This document shows positions 27,018-34,593 of a stretch of 43,269 nucleotides of DNA, piece by piece. The stretch is taken from assembly GCA_046292465.1 (NCBI GenBank), contig JBKBRB010000020.1, positions 1 to 43,269 on the forward strand, read 5' to 3'. The notes under the pieces are model-generated. The model worked only from the letters and a program-made list of their open reading frames with translations. It had not been told where the DNA came from and ran no database searches. How positions within the stretch are numbered: position 1 is the stretch's first letter; each line of letters opens with the position of its first letter. A program made the position numbers and the translations under genes. This DNA is from JANWWM01 sp046292465. Lineage in GTDB: Bacteria; Bacteroidota; Chlorobiia; Chlorobiales; Thermochlorobacteraceae.

Positions 27018-28449
27018 ATTTGATAACACGCGAAAAATTGCGCTCGCACTTTGAGCGGAAAAGCGAATTGGCGTCAAACATTTTTGAGGGATTGAGGATA
27101 TTATTCGGGTCGATGGTTTCTTTGAACTTGCGCATCAGTTCGACTTGTGTTTTGCCAGTTGCCATTTCAAGATATTTTTTCTTCGCAAGCCCTGTGCCGT
27201 GTTCGCCTGTAATCGCGCCCCCAAATTTAATTGCGGTTTCAAAAGTGCGTTCAAAAAAACGCTCACTTCGGTGAACTTCGTCCGAATCGCGTTCATTGAT
27301 AAGGCAAGTCGGGTGAAGGTTGCCGTCGCCCAAGTGCCCGAAGTTTCCGACAAGCACCGACTCTTGTTTAGCAAACGATTCAATTTGCAAAAGCATGTCA
27401 GGGAGTTTTGAGCGTGGCACGCTGGCGTCTTCCAAAATCGTTGTCGGCTTCAAGCGCGCGAGGGCGGAGAAGGCAGATTTTCGCGCAAGTTTCAGTTTCA
27501 ACGCATCATCGGCACTTTCAGCGGCTTTGATGAAGCGCGCGCCAAGTTTTTTCGCAATCGCAAACACGGTTTGAACGTCATCTTCCACAACGAGTTTATA
27601 GCCATCAAGTTCAACAAGCACAAGTGCGGCAAGGTCGGTCGGCAATCCTAATTTGGCATAATCTTCAACAGCGCGAATGGTGTTGCGGTCAAGAAATTCA
27701 AGCATGGCGGGCGTAATGCGTGCAAGCATCACTTCGGCAACGAACTCACCAATCGAGGCAATGGAATCAAAGTGAATCATCATGACAACCGAGTGTTCAG
27801 GCTTTGGGAGCAAGCGCAGAGTGATGTTCGTAAAAATACCAAGCGTGCCTTCCGAGCCGATGAAAATATCGCGCAAGTTTAAGCCTTGAACATCTTTAAC
27901 CGATTCCGAGCCAAGCGTGATAAGTTCGCCGTTTGGAAGAATGACATCGAGCGCAAGAACATAGTTTTTGGTTACGCCATATTTCAAGCCGCGCAAGCCT
28001 CCGGCATTTTCTGCCACATTGCCTCCGATGGTTGAAATGCTTGCGCTTCCGGGGTCGGGCGGATAAAACAAGCCGCGCCGTTCCACCTCGCTTTGCAGTC
28101 GCGCCGTAATCACGCCTGCTTCAACTTTCGCCGTCAAATTGACTTCATCAATCGAGAGAATTTTATTCATCGGCGGAAAGAGAAGCACCACGCTATTTGG
28201 AACAGGCACACTGCCGCCTGAAAGGCCTGAACCTGACCCGCGTGGCACAACGGCAAAGCCTTCTTCGTTGGCAAGCCGCAAAATTTTGGAAATGATGTCT
28301 GTGCTCCGAGGAATCAAAATCGCGTCAGGCTTTTGGCGGAGCATCGGCGTGCCGTCGTAAGAGTAGAGGGTTTTATCGGCTTCGGAATCAAGGTAATTTT
28401 CACTGCCAACAATCGAGCGGAGCATCATAAGCACAGCGGGCGAAATCAT
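27016..28449 (-). CDS. FAD-linked oxidoreductase, GlcD/D-lactate dehydrogenase type
   Basis: This 477-residue flavoprotein of the VAO/PCMH family has an N-terminal FAD-binding domain (about 40-220, PRGSGSGLSGGSVP, DPGSASISTIGGNVAENAGG, FIGSEGTLGIF) and a C-terminal FAD-oxidase domain with GNFGHLGDGNLHP and the final ITGEHGTGLAKK. It oxidises a D-2-hydroxyacid such as glycolate or D-lactate; the exact substrate cannot be read from the sequence. No glcE/glcF partner or FeS domain is present, so it is a stand-alone GlcD-like enzyme. It starts one base after the stop of the lipoprotein gene upstream, which suggests translational coupling. It is convergent with the cox cluster. Confidence 0.9.
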   Translation of the reverse strand: MISPAVLMMLRSIVGSENYLDSEADKTLYSYDGTPMLRQKPDAILIPRSTDIISKILRLANEEGFAVVPRGSGSGLSGGSVPVPNSVVLLFPPMNKILSIDEVNLTAKVEAGVITARLQSEVERRGLFYPPDPGSASISTIGGNVAENAGGLRGLKYGVTKNYVLALDVILPNGELITLGSESVKDVQGLNLRDIFIGSEGTLGIFTNITLRLLPKPEHSVVMMIHFDSIASIGEFVAEVMLARITPAMLEFLDRNTIRAVEDYAKLGLPTDLAALVLVELDGYKLVVEDDVQTVFAIAKKLGARFIKAAESADDALKLKLARKSAFSALARLKPTTILEDASVPRSKLPDMLLQIESFAKQESVLVGNFGHLGDGNLHPTCLINERDSDEVHRSERFFERTFETAIKFGGAITGEHGTGLAKKKYLEMATGKTQVELMRKFKETIDPNNILNPSKMFDANSLFRSKCERNFSRVIK

Positions 28450-28450
28450 C

Positions 28451-29008
28451 TTATTGACGAGTTGGAGGTTGAAGGATTAAAGCGAATTTAAGAAAATCAG
28501 CGGAGCGAAGCACGGCACCTGTGGTGCTTGTGGCATTGACCGTGTAAAAGAGCGTGTCGGTTGAAAGTGTGTCTTTGGGCGGCGTAATTGCGGGCAGGTT
28601 TGATAAAACTTGATAAGGCATAAGATATTTGATTGCAACACGTTCAATAGCTGTATCCTTGGGAACGAGCACGCCTGTGGAGTCGCGGATATAAGAAATT
28701 TGAGTTGAAAAAATGGTATCAACAGAGGGGAGCGAGAGCGTGAGAATGCGCCCGTTGGTGAGCGTGTCGTCGTTGTCTAAAATGAGCGTATAGCGCGAAA
28801 CCGTGCCGATGTCGTTGGGGATTTCCCAAGCAAATTGCAGGCTGTCGTTTGGCGTAAGTGTGATGGTAGCATTTTGAGTGGGAGCAAGCAATCGGAACGA
28901 GGAAATCGTGCGCGGCGGCGGTGTTACGAAACCCGTCGAGGTATCGTCGCACGAATGCAGGAGCACGATACTGAAAAGGAGCATTAAAAGAAGATGAAAT
29001 TTACGCAT
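28451..29008 (-). CDS. Lipoprotein with SusE-like beta-sandwich start
   Basis: This 185-residue lipoprotein has a signal with lipobox LHSC (C20). After a Pro-rich spacer, the segment FRLLAPTQNATITL...LQFAWEIP...YTLILDND resembles the first immunoglobulin-like domain of SusE/SusF-type outer-membrane lipoproteins of Bacteroidota. It is too short for a full SusE and no susC/D pair is nearby. Its stop is one base from the GlcD-type start, so the two are probably co-translated, though a lipoprotein and a cytosolic flavoprotein make an odd pair. The function is unknown. Confidence 0.75.
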   Translation of the reverse strand: MRKFHLLLMLLFSIVLLHSCDDTSTGFVTPPPRTISSFRLLAPTQNATITLTPNDSLQFAWEIPNDIGTVSRYTLILDNDDTLTNGRILTLSLPSVDTIFSTQISYIRDSTGVLVPKDTAIERVAIKYLMPYQVLSNLPAITPPKDTLSTDTLFYTVNATSTTGAVLRSADFLKFALILQPPTRQ

Positions 29009-29020
29009 AGTTTGTTTCTG

Positions 29021-29032
29021 TTATTGCAATAA
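29021..29032. repeat. 12-bp palindrome TTATTGCAATAA
   Basis: A perfect palindrome centred between the aroA stop (29035) and the ATG of the lipoprotein gene (29008), both on the minus strand. It could be an operator for the lipoprotein-GlcD pair or chance in an AT-rich gap. Confidence 0.4.
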
Positions 29033-29034
29033 AC

Positions 29035-30327
29035 TTATGATTGTTTTAAGCCTTCAATAAGACTAAAAAAATTTGGAAATGAGACGGCGGCGCAGTCTGT
29101 ATTGTCAAGTGCAAGTTCTGCATCGCAAAAATAACTTGCAATCCCAAAACTCATGGCAATGCGGTGGTCGTTGAATGTTTGTATGTGAATTTTCTTGTTG
29201 GAAATCGTTTTTCGCCCTTTAACGACGAAGCCGTCGGAGAAGGTTTCGCAGATAAAGCCCATCGAGTCTAAGTTCAAGACGAGGGCGGAAATGCGGTCGC
29301 TTTCCTTGGCGCGAAGTTCTTCGGCGTGGTGAAGTTCAAATTCGCCTGTGGCAAGTGCCGAGAGCACAGCGAGCATCGGCAGTTCGTCGATGGCGTTGGC
29401 GATTAAGGCTTTATCGGAAATGCGCAGTGGCTTTTCAAGCGAAAGGTTTGCGCAGATAAGGTCGCCTATGGTTTCGCCGCCAATGGTGCGCACATGGTCG
29501 GTTTGAATATGTGTGCCAACTTGTTCGAGAATCGTCAGAAAACCGGTGCGTGTGGGGTTAAGACAAACATTTTTGAGCACAAGTTCGGGGCTTTTGGAAA
29601 GGAGCGCGAGCGCAACAAGAAAGCATGCGGCAGAGGCATCGGCAGGAACAAAAAACGACTTGGCTTCAATCGGGTTCAAGCCGCGCACCTTGATTTTATG
29701 AGGCTTTTCGGGCGAATCAGGCTTGATAAGCCCAAGCATGGTTTCGGTATGATTGCGCGTTTGAATGGTTTCTGAAATTTCGCTTTCGCCGTCGGCATGC
29801 AGGGCGGCGAAAATAACGCACGATTTCACTTGTGCCGACGGAATGGGTGTTTGATAGGCAATCGGCGAAAGTGGTTTCTTGCCTTGAATGTGAATCGGCG
29901 CGGTATCGGTTTCGGAGAGCGTAATCTGTGTGCCCATTTGCGAAAGCGGAATCGCAATGCGTTTCATCGGTCGCTTCATCAAAGAGTCGTCGCCAATCAG
30001 CGTGGAATGAAAGGGTTGTGCGGCTAAAATGCCTGCGAGCATGCGCATCGTTGAGCCTGAATTATGGCATTGAATCGGCGTTTGGCTTGGCTTCAAATCA
30101 AACAGACCGTTGGAGCGAATGGTAACGGTGCGCGTTGGAGAAAGGTCTTGACGAATTGAAACGCCAAGTTGCAGAAGCGCGGAAAGTGTGGATTGGTTGT
30201 CTTCGCCTGCGGAAAAGTTTTCAATGCGGGTTTCGCCTGTGGAGATTGCGCCAATCAGCGCGGCGCGATGCGAAATAGATTTATCGGGCGGAAGGGCAGT
30301 AACTGTGCCACAAAATTGAGGTTTCAT
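29035..30327 (-). CDS. aroA: 3-phosphoshikimate 1-carboxyvinyltransferase (EPSP synthase)
   Basis: AroA joins phosphoenolpyruvate to shikimate 3-phosphate in the sixth step of chorismate synthesis. The 430-residue product shows the N-terminal PPDKSISHRAAL (K16, S17, R21), NSGSTMR (89-95), the DELPMLAVLSALATGE block with the catalytic Asp, RAKESDRI and FNDHRIAMSFGIAS. The 89-95 motif is of the NSG-type rather than NAGTAMR. No other aro gene is adjacent. It is separated from rpsU by a clear terminator, so it has its own promoter, not identified here. Confidence 0.97.
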   Translation of the reverse strand: MKPQFCGTVTALPPDKSISHRAALIGAISTGETRIENFSAGEDNQSTLSALLQLGVSIRQDLSPTRTVTIRSNGLFDLKPSQTPIQCHNSGSTMRMLAGILAAQPFHSTLIGDDSLMKRPMKRIAIPLSQMGTQITLSETDTAPIHIQGKKPLSPIAYQTPIPSAQVKSCVIFAALHADGESEISETIQTRNHTETMLGLIKPDSPEKPHKIKVRGLNPIEAKSFFVPADASAACFLVALALLSKSPELVLKNVCLNPTRTGFLTILEQVGTHIQTDHVRTIGGETIGDLICANLSLEKPLRISDKALIANAIDELPMLAVLSALATGEFELHHAEELRAKESDRISALVLNLDSMGFICETFSDGFVVKGRKTISNKKIHIQTFNDHRIAMSFGIASYFCDAELALDNTDCAAVSFPNFFSLIEGLKQS

Positions 30328-30332
30328 GATAA

Positions 30333-30371
30333 CAAAAAAGAAAAGGCAACTTCAAAACTGAAATTGCCTTT
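30333..30371 (-). terminator. Rho-independent terminator of rpsU
   Basis: On the minus strand AAAGGCAA (30371-30364) and TTGCCTTT (30349-30342) pair, with a further inner TTCA/TGAA pairing, and a T-rich run follows to 30333. It lies 20 bases after the rpsU stop and just before aroA. Confidence 0.85.
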
Positions 30372-30390
30372 GTGCTGTGAAGAAACACGA

Positions 30391-30588
30391 TTATGTATTC
30401 ATTTCTTCGTTGGCGCGTTGAGCGCGACGTTTGCTGCGAGAACGCTTCAAACGATTATTGACCGAAGGCTTCGTGAAGAATGTGCGAGCGCGGTATTCTT
30501 TCAATATACCTGAGCGCTCATACTTCTTCTTGAAGCGTTTGAGCATCTTGTCAACGGGTTCGTTTTCTAGAGCTTGAACGCCTACCAA
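30391..30588 (-). CDS. rpsU: 30S ribosomal protein bS21
   Basis: This 65-residue basic protein matches bS21: VGVQALENEPVDKMLKRFKK, then YERSGILKEYRART, KPSVNNRLKRSRSKRRAQR. There is no ATG near the conserved start. The TTG at 30588 is chosen because it leads directly into VGVQALENEP and has a near-perfect extended Shine-Dalgarno (AAGGAGGTGA, complement of 30594-30603) five bases upstream. The frame is open further upstream, but that sequence is unlike bS21. bS21 binds near the anti-Shine-Dalgarno of 16S rRNA; in Bacteroidota it helps sequester it, and rpsU itself is known to keep a strong Shine-Dalgarno for autoregulation. The same logic may apply here. Confidence 0.93.
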   Translation of the reverse strand: MVGVQALENEPVDKMLKRFKKKYERSGILKEYRARTFFTKPSVNNRLKRSRSKRRAQRANEEMNT

Positions 30589-30593
30589 GAAAT

Positions 30594-30603
30594 TCACCTC
30601 CTT
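30594..30603 (-). promoter_or_regulatory. Extended Shine-Dalgarno of rpsU, fixes a TTG start
   Basis: AAGGAGGTGA on the minus strand complements the anti-Shine-Dalgarno over about ten bases, the longest match noticed in this window, and is followed at normal spacing by TTG. Many other genes here have no Shine-Dalgarno. Confidence 0.8.
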
Positions 30604-30676
30604 TATGTTGGCGCGATTTAAGATTTGAATGAAATTACAGAATGACGACAAAGGTCTTTACGATAAAGCACATAAG

Positions 30677-31309
30677 TTAACGCTTACTAATCTTTTTGAG
30701 TTTAAGTTTGCCTTTTTTGCCTGGGTCTGAAACTGTGCCGTTTTCATCAATTGACACGTTTTCAAGAAGTTGGCGCATACCCAAGTCGCGAAATTCAACC
30801 GTTATGGCGCTGGCACCACTGTTTGTGAATTGTTTAGAGCGCACGATGCCGATTTTATTCAAGGCTTTATGGTAAATAGCGTCGCCAATGCGATAAATGC
30901 CTTGTGGGGTGTAGGTCGTGCAATCGTCAAGCGTCAGCTCGTCCAAATTTTTTTCGCGATTGATTTGAATTTTCCACTCCTCAATGACCGAGACGGCTGA
31001 ACAGTTTTTGCAACGAAGCCAATACTTTGGTTCGTTATCTTCTTGGGGCGGGTCAATGTCAGAATCGCGATGGGTTTCGTTTGGGTGCCAATCGCCGACA
31101 TATTCCCACCCACCGGTAACGCCGCACACGTCGCAGTGAATATCTTTAATTTTGCCTGCTTTAATTGCGTCGCGTTTTTCGGCATTGAACACGGGTGTAG
31201 CACGTCCGTTGTGGCGTGATTCGGCTGATGTGCCGTTATCTGATTTCTTTGTATCGCTTGCTTTAGGCTTTGCAGGCGAATTTTTCTTTGTAACGGTTCG
31301 TGTTTTCAA
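30677..31309 (-). CDS. Hypothetical protein with two CxxC pairs and a beta-barrel-like tail
   Basis: This 210-residue protein has a Lys/Ser/Thr-rich, disordered N-terminus (1-45), two Cys pairs likely to bind one zinc (C59/C62 in HCDVCG and C100/C103 in RCKNCS) and a C-terminal segment IGDAIYHKALNKIGIVRS...ITVEFRDLGMRQLLENV. That tail resembles small SH3/Tudor-like domains (KOW or CarD-type) found at the ends of UvrD-like proteins. No family name can be given; RNA or protein binding is a guess. The start is TTG at 31309, supported by AGGAG just upstream and by the absence of any nearby ATG. A good promoter lies at 31333-31361. It precedes rpsU on the same strand. Confidence 0.75.
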   Translation of the reverse strand: MKTRTVTKKNSPAKPKASDTKKSDNGTSAESRHNGRATPVFNAEKRDAIKAGKIKDIHCDVCGVTGGWEYVGDWHPNETHRDSDIDPPQEDNEPKYWLRCKNCSAVSVIEEWKIQINREKNLDELTLDDCTTYTPQGIYRIGDAIYHKALNKIGIVRSKQFTNSGASAITVEFRDLGMRQLLENVSIDENGTVSDPGKKGKLKLKKISKR

Positions 31310-31332
31310 GGTTTCTCCTGTAAAAAAGGGTG

Positions 31333-31361
31333 CAAATATAAAAAACTTTCTCTTTTTGCAA
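31333..31361 (-). promoter_or_regulatory. Candidate promoter of the CxxC-protein gene (Bacteroidota style)
   Basis: On the minus strand TTGCAA is followed at the right distance by TATATTTG, a full match to TAnnTTTG, about 25 bases ahead of the TTG start. Confidence 0.55.
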
Positions 31362-31399
31362 GGGAATGCGTCTCAACATGCTTAAATCTGAAAGAACAT

Positions 31400-32773
31400 T
31401 TACGATGCAGTAATTGCAGCGATGACGTCGGATTTGGTGATAATCTGCAAGGTAGAGTCGGGAAGTTCTACCAACACAGCAGCATTGTCGCGCGTAAATT
31501 CTTTGGAAACATCGGCAAGTGTGGTTTCTGGTGCGACAATCGGAAATGGTTTTTCCATGTAGCCAATAACCTTGTTGAATTTGGCTTGTTCATCGCTGAT
31601 GAGAATGCTTAAAATTTTATTTTCGCTGACGCTTCCGATGACGGCGCCATCGCTCAGTATAGGGACTTGGGAAACTTCGTGTTGTTGCATTAGCTCAAAG
31701 GTTTCGGCAAGCGTTGTTTCGGGGACAACGTAAAGCAGGCTTTCGCGCTTGTTTAGAGCAATGTCAAGTGCAGTGATGCTCGACTTATCGCCACGCAAAC
31801 TGCGGGAAAAGTTATTTTCTTTCATCCAGATGTCGTTATAAATTTTGCTGATGTAGCGCTCGCCTGTGTCTGTAATCAACACGACCACAACAGCGGAAGC
31901 ATCAAGGGATTTGCAGAGTTCAAGCGTGGCGAACATAGTTGCCCCTGATGAGCCGCCCGCGAAAATGCCTTCCATGCGTGAAAGGTCGCGCGCGCAGTTG
32001 AACGCATCTTTATCGGAAACAGCAATGACATCGTCGAGAAGTTGAAAGTCGGCGGTCTTCGGAATTTTCCCGCCGCCCATGCCTTCGACTTTCCACAAGC
32101 CTATTTCTGTTGGGACTTGACCTGTTTTGAAGTAAGGTTGATATGCCGAGCCTTGCGAGTCAACACCGATGCACTGAATCGCAGGATTTTTGGATTTTAG
32201 AAACTTCGCGACGCCGGAAATTGTCCCGCCCGTGCCCATTGCTGCAACCACATGCGTAACCTTGCCGTTGGTTTGTTCCCAAATTTCTTTTCCCGTAGTT
32301 GCAAAATGAATTTCAGGGTTTCGCGGGTTCTCGAATTGATTGGGGTAGTAACTGTTCGGAATTGTTTTGGCAAGATGCTCAGTAACGCTATAGACGCTAC
32401 GCGGGTCGTCAGGCTTTACGGCTGTTGGAGTGATGACGACTTCTGCGCCGAGCGCGCGAAGCAAATCGATTTTTTCTTGTGACACTTTATCGGGCATAAC
32501 GGCGATGAGTTTATAGCCTTTAACTGCGCAGACGAGCGCAAGTCCGATGCCTGTGTTGCCCGCTGTCCATTCGATGATTGTTGCACCTGGCTTAATTTTA
32601 CCCGAGCGTTCGGCTTCTTCAATCATCGCCACGCCGATTCGGTCTTTGATGCTCCCGCCAGGATTGGTGTATTCAATTTTCGCCAAGATGGTTGGCTTCA
32701 AATGTTTGGCAAGGCGATTGATTCTGACAATCGGCGTGTTGCCAATGGTTTCGAGAATGTTGTTATACCACAT
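31400..32773 (-). CDS. Cystathionine beta-synthase with C-terminal CBS pair
   Basis: The 457-residue enzyme has a PLP fold-type II domain (about 1-320) and two CBS domains (about 335-457), the classic layout of cystathionine beta-synthase, which makes cystathionine from serine and homocysteine. Seen are the PLP lysine K43 in GGSIKDR, the AGNTGIGLA phosphate/substrate loop (EWTAGNTG instead of the common EPTSGNTG), GTGGTISG for the phosphate, EGMGGGKIP and GGSSGA. CBS domains normally bind an adenosyl ligand and regulate the enzyme. A cysteine synthase with CBS domains is the alternative; domain order favours CBS. A candidate promoter (TTGAAC-N17-GATAAA on the minus strand) lies over 100 bases upstream. 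No partner gene (cystathionine gamma-lyase) is adjacent. Confidence 0.9.
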   Translation of the reverse strand: MWYNNILETIGNTPIVRINRLAKHLKPTILAKIEYTNPGGSIKDRIGVAMIEEAERSGKIKPGATIIEWTAGNTGIGLALVCAVKGYKLIAVMPDKVSQEKIDLLRALGAEVVITPTAVKPDDPRSVYSVTEHLAKTIPNSYYPNQFENPRNPEIHFATTGKEIWEQTNGKVTHVVAAMGTGGTISGVAKFLKSKNPAIQCIGVDSQGSAYQPYFKTGQVPTEIGLWKVEGMGGGKIPKTADFQLLDDVIAVSDKDAFNCARDLSRMEGIFAGGSSGATMFATLELCKSLDASAVVVVLITDTGERYISKIYNDIWMKENNFSRSLRGDKSSITALDIALNKRESLLYVVPETTLAETFELMQQHEVSQVPILSDGAVIGSVSENKILSILISDEQAKFNKVIGYMEKPFPIVAPETTLADVSKEFTRDNAAVLVELPDSTLQIITKSDVIAAITAS

Positions 32774-32911
32774 GGTTATTGATGTTTGAGGCAGTTCTGC
32801 TTCCGCTCATTGTTATGTCTTGCAATTTGAATCGGGTGAAAGTTAAAAATTGCTACTTCAATTCCAAATGAAATTTTATCTGAAAAAAGATGAAAATGTT
32901 CAATAAAGCAC

Positions 32912-32940
32912 TTGCAAATGTCAAAGATGTTTTGTAATTT
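32912..32940 (+). promoter_or_regulatory. Candidate promoter of tRNA-Ala
   Basis: TTGCAA and TAATTT are separated by 17 bases, the same layout as the ctaB candidate. The -10 half is weak. Confidence 0.35.
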
Positions 32941-32949
32941 TAGCCATAA

Positions 32950-32981
32950 ATCAAGTATGAAGTTCATCAAGTATGAAGTTC
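32950..32981. repeat. 16-bp tandem duplication before the tRNA
   Basis: ATCAAGTATGAAGTTC occurs twice head to tail (32950-32965 and 32966-32981), ending 11 bases before the tRNA. Confidence 0.9.
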
Positions 32982-32992
32982 TTTGAACGATT

Positions 32993-33065
32993 GGGGATAT
33001 AGCTCAGTTGGTAGAGCGTTGCAATCGCACTGCAAAGGTCAGGAGTTCGACTCTCCTTATCTCCA
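32993..33065 (+). tRNA. tRNA-Ala (anticodon CGC)
   Basis: The 73 bases fold into a full cloverleaf: a 7-bp acceptor stem (GGGGATA with TATCTCC, including G3-U70, the alanine identity pair), a D arm GCTC...GAGC, an anticodon stem TTGCA/TGCAA with loop ATCGCAC (anticodon CGC at 33026-33028), and a T arm with GTTCGACT. The discriminator is A. CCA is not encoded directly after it. It reads GCG codons. Confidence 0.96.
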
Positions 33066-33144
33066 CGCCACGTTATAGACCGCGAGCGCACAGACAGATT
33101 CCCGTTACTGTCGTTCCAGCAAAGTGCCTTGCCTACGCCGAAAG

Positions 33145-33167
33145 AAGCCGCTTTATGCGGCTTTTTT
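33145..33167 (+). terminator. Rho-independent terminator after the tRNA
   Basis: AAGCCGC and GCGGCTT pair around TTTAT and are followed by T residues. Confidence 0.85.
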
Positions 33168-33171
33168 CGTT

Positions 33172-33217
33172 TAGATGTCCTAGTTTATAGATGTCCTATC
33201 AATTTATCGGTTTATCG
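33172..33217. repeat. Two short duplications at the GWxTD gene stop
   Basis: TAGATGTCCTA occurs at 33172-33182 and 33188-33198, and TTTATCG occurs at 33203-33209 and 33211-33217; the latter pair covers the minus-strand stop codon at 33212-33214. Confidence 0.8.
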
Positions 33218-34561
33218 AATACGGTTGCGTGCGTCCCATTCGGGGCGGACTAAACGATAATTTCCAAACCCAGAAGTATCGACAAAAATCAAGCGAATGT
33301 TGTGTTGATAGTATTCCCAAATTTCATATGGCTGGCTGTCCATGCTGAATGGCTGTCGCTCAATGAAGTCGGGCGGACCGTATTTGATGTAGACTCGTCC
33401 CATATCGGTCTTCCAGCCAGGGAAGTAAGATGAGAAATTTTGGTTGGCGAATTCAATTCGGCTGTAATACTCAACCATCAATTCATTTTCGGGGGTTTCG
33501 GGGGTAGGGTCGACGCGTGCCCAGAAGGCATTAAAGAGTCGGAGTTTTTCTTCTTGGGATTTAGCGTTGCGCATCTTGTCGATTTCGTCGCCATCGGCGA
33601 TGTATTCAAGTTGCTCGATGGCTTCGTCTAAGTTGCGAATGAACATGGCTTGTCCTGAAATGCGCGTAAAGAAAAAGAGCGTTGCCTTGTCGTAGACTTG
33701 TTTGGTGAATTTATCAAATGCGCTGATGGTAAGCAGGTAGTTGCCGCTTTTGAGTTTCTGCATGCTAAGCGTATCGAGAATGCGAGTTTTTTTGCCTGTG
33801 GAAACAAACGTGCGCGTGTATTCATCGACCACTTCATCTTTGTAAGATTTTGAGACGATGCTATAGGTCAGGTGGAGGCTATCCATGGCACGGTCAGTAA
33901 CATAAACCTCGTAGTAAAGTTGCGGCTCGGTCTTGTCTTGAATGATGGCGGCAGAGAGGTTTGGGTAATACTCAAGTTTGCCTGTTAGCGAATCGAAGCG
34001 GGTAAAGACAAGCATCACGGTTGAAAGGTGAATGCCTTGACGCATGAAGTTTTTTACTGTAACCGTGCGCGTTTCTTTATACTCGCGTCGGCTTTCAAGG
34101 TCAATGATTTTAATGTGCGCCGTGTAAGTGTTTGGCGAGAGCGTGAAGGTGAAACTGTTGGAGTGAAAAATGTCTTTGGCGATGGTGCGTTGATAATCGG
34201 TGGTGCGAATCGTGTCAATGAAATGTTCTTCATGCGTCAGGCGACCGTTTTTGTCGACGAACGCAGCATTGATTTCATAGAAGCAACAGAAAGCCGAATC
34301 GCGTTTAACGAAGGAAAGTTTGTTGTAAGGAATGCGCGTGTAGAGCGTCAGGCGCGTTGCACCGGTTGAATCATCTTTGAAGGCGATAATATCGGCATTG
34401 AATTCAGGGGCACGCGCAGTGGCAAAGCGATTATCGAATCCTGAACCTTGTTGAGCAAGCAAGCCTTGCACAACAGAAAGGCACAAGGCGCAAAGGCACA
34501 TCACCCAAAGCGGCTTTGCAAGTGCTCGCGGGGCTAATTTGAAAAATAAACTACCATTCAT
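33212..34561 (-). CDS. GWxTD-domain protein
   Basis: The protein is 449 residues from the ATG at 34561 (a TTG nine codons upstream is less likely). It has a signal peptide (hydrophobic WVMCLCALCLSVV, cut near LLAQ), a long beta-rich region, and the C-terminal GWxTD domain with PGWKTDMGRVYIKYGPPD (GWKTD at 382-386) and a final YEIWEYYQHNIRLIFVDTSGFGNYRLV. The GWxTD domain is found in secreted proteins of Bacteroidota, Ignavibacteria and Acidobacteria; its function is not settled. It follows the Tsp/Prc protease gene after 32 bases, so the protease may process it or act in the same envelope pathway (inference). Confidence 0.85.
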   Translation of the reverse strand: MNGSLFFKLAPRALAKPLWVMCLCALCLSVVQGLLAQQGSGFDNRFATARAPEFNADIIAFKDDSTGATRLTLYTRIPYNKLSFVKRDSAFCCFYEINAAFVDKNGRLTHEEHFIDTIRTTDYQRTIAKDIFHSNSFTFTLSPNTYTAHIKIIDLESRREYKETRTVTVKNFMRQGIHLSTVMLVFTRFDSLTGKLEYYPNLSAAIIQDKTEPQLYYEVYVTDRAMDSLHLTYSIVSKSYKDEVVDEYTRTFVSTGKKTRILDTLSMQKLKSGNYLLTISAFDKFTKQVYDKATLFFFTRISGQAMFIRNLDEAIEQLEYIADGDEIDKMRNAKSQEEKLRLFNAFWARVDPTPETPENELMVEYYSRIEFANQNFSSYFPGWKTDMGRVYIKYGPPDFIERQPFSMDSQPYEIWEYYQHNIRLIFVDTSGFGNYRLVRPEWDARNRIR

Positions 34562-34593
34562 AACCCATACCGAAACATTCTCCAACAACGTAA

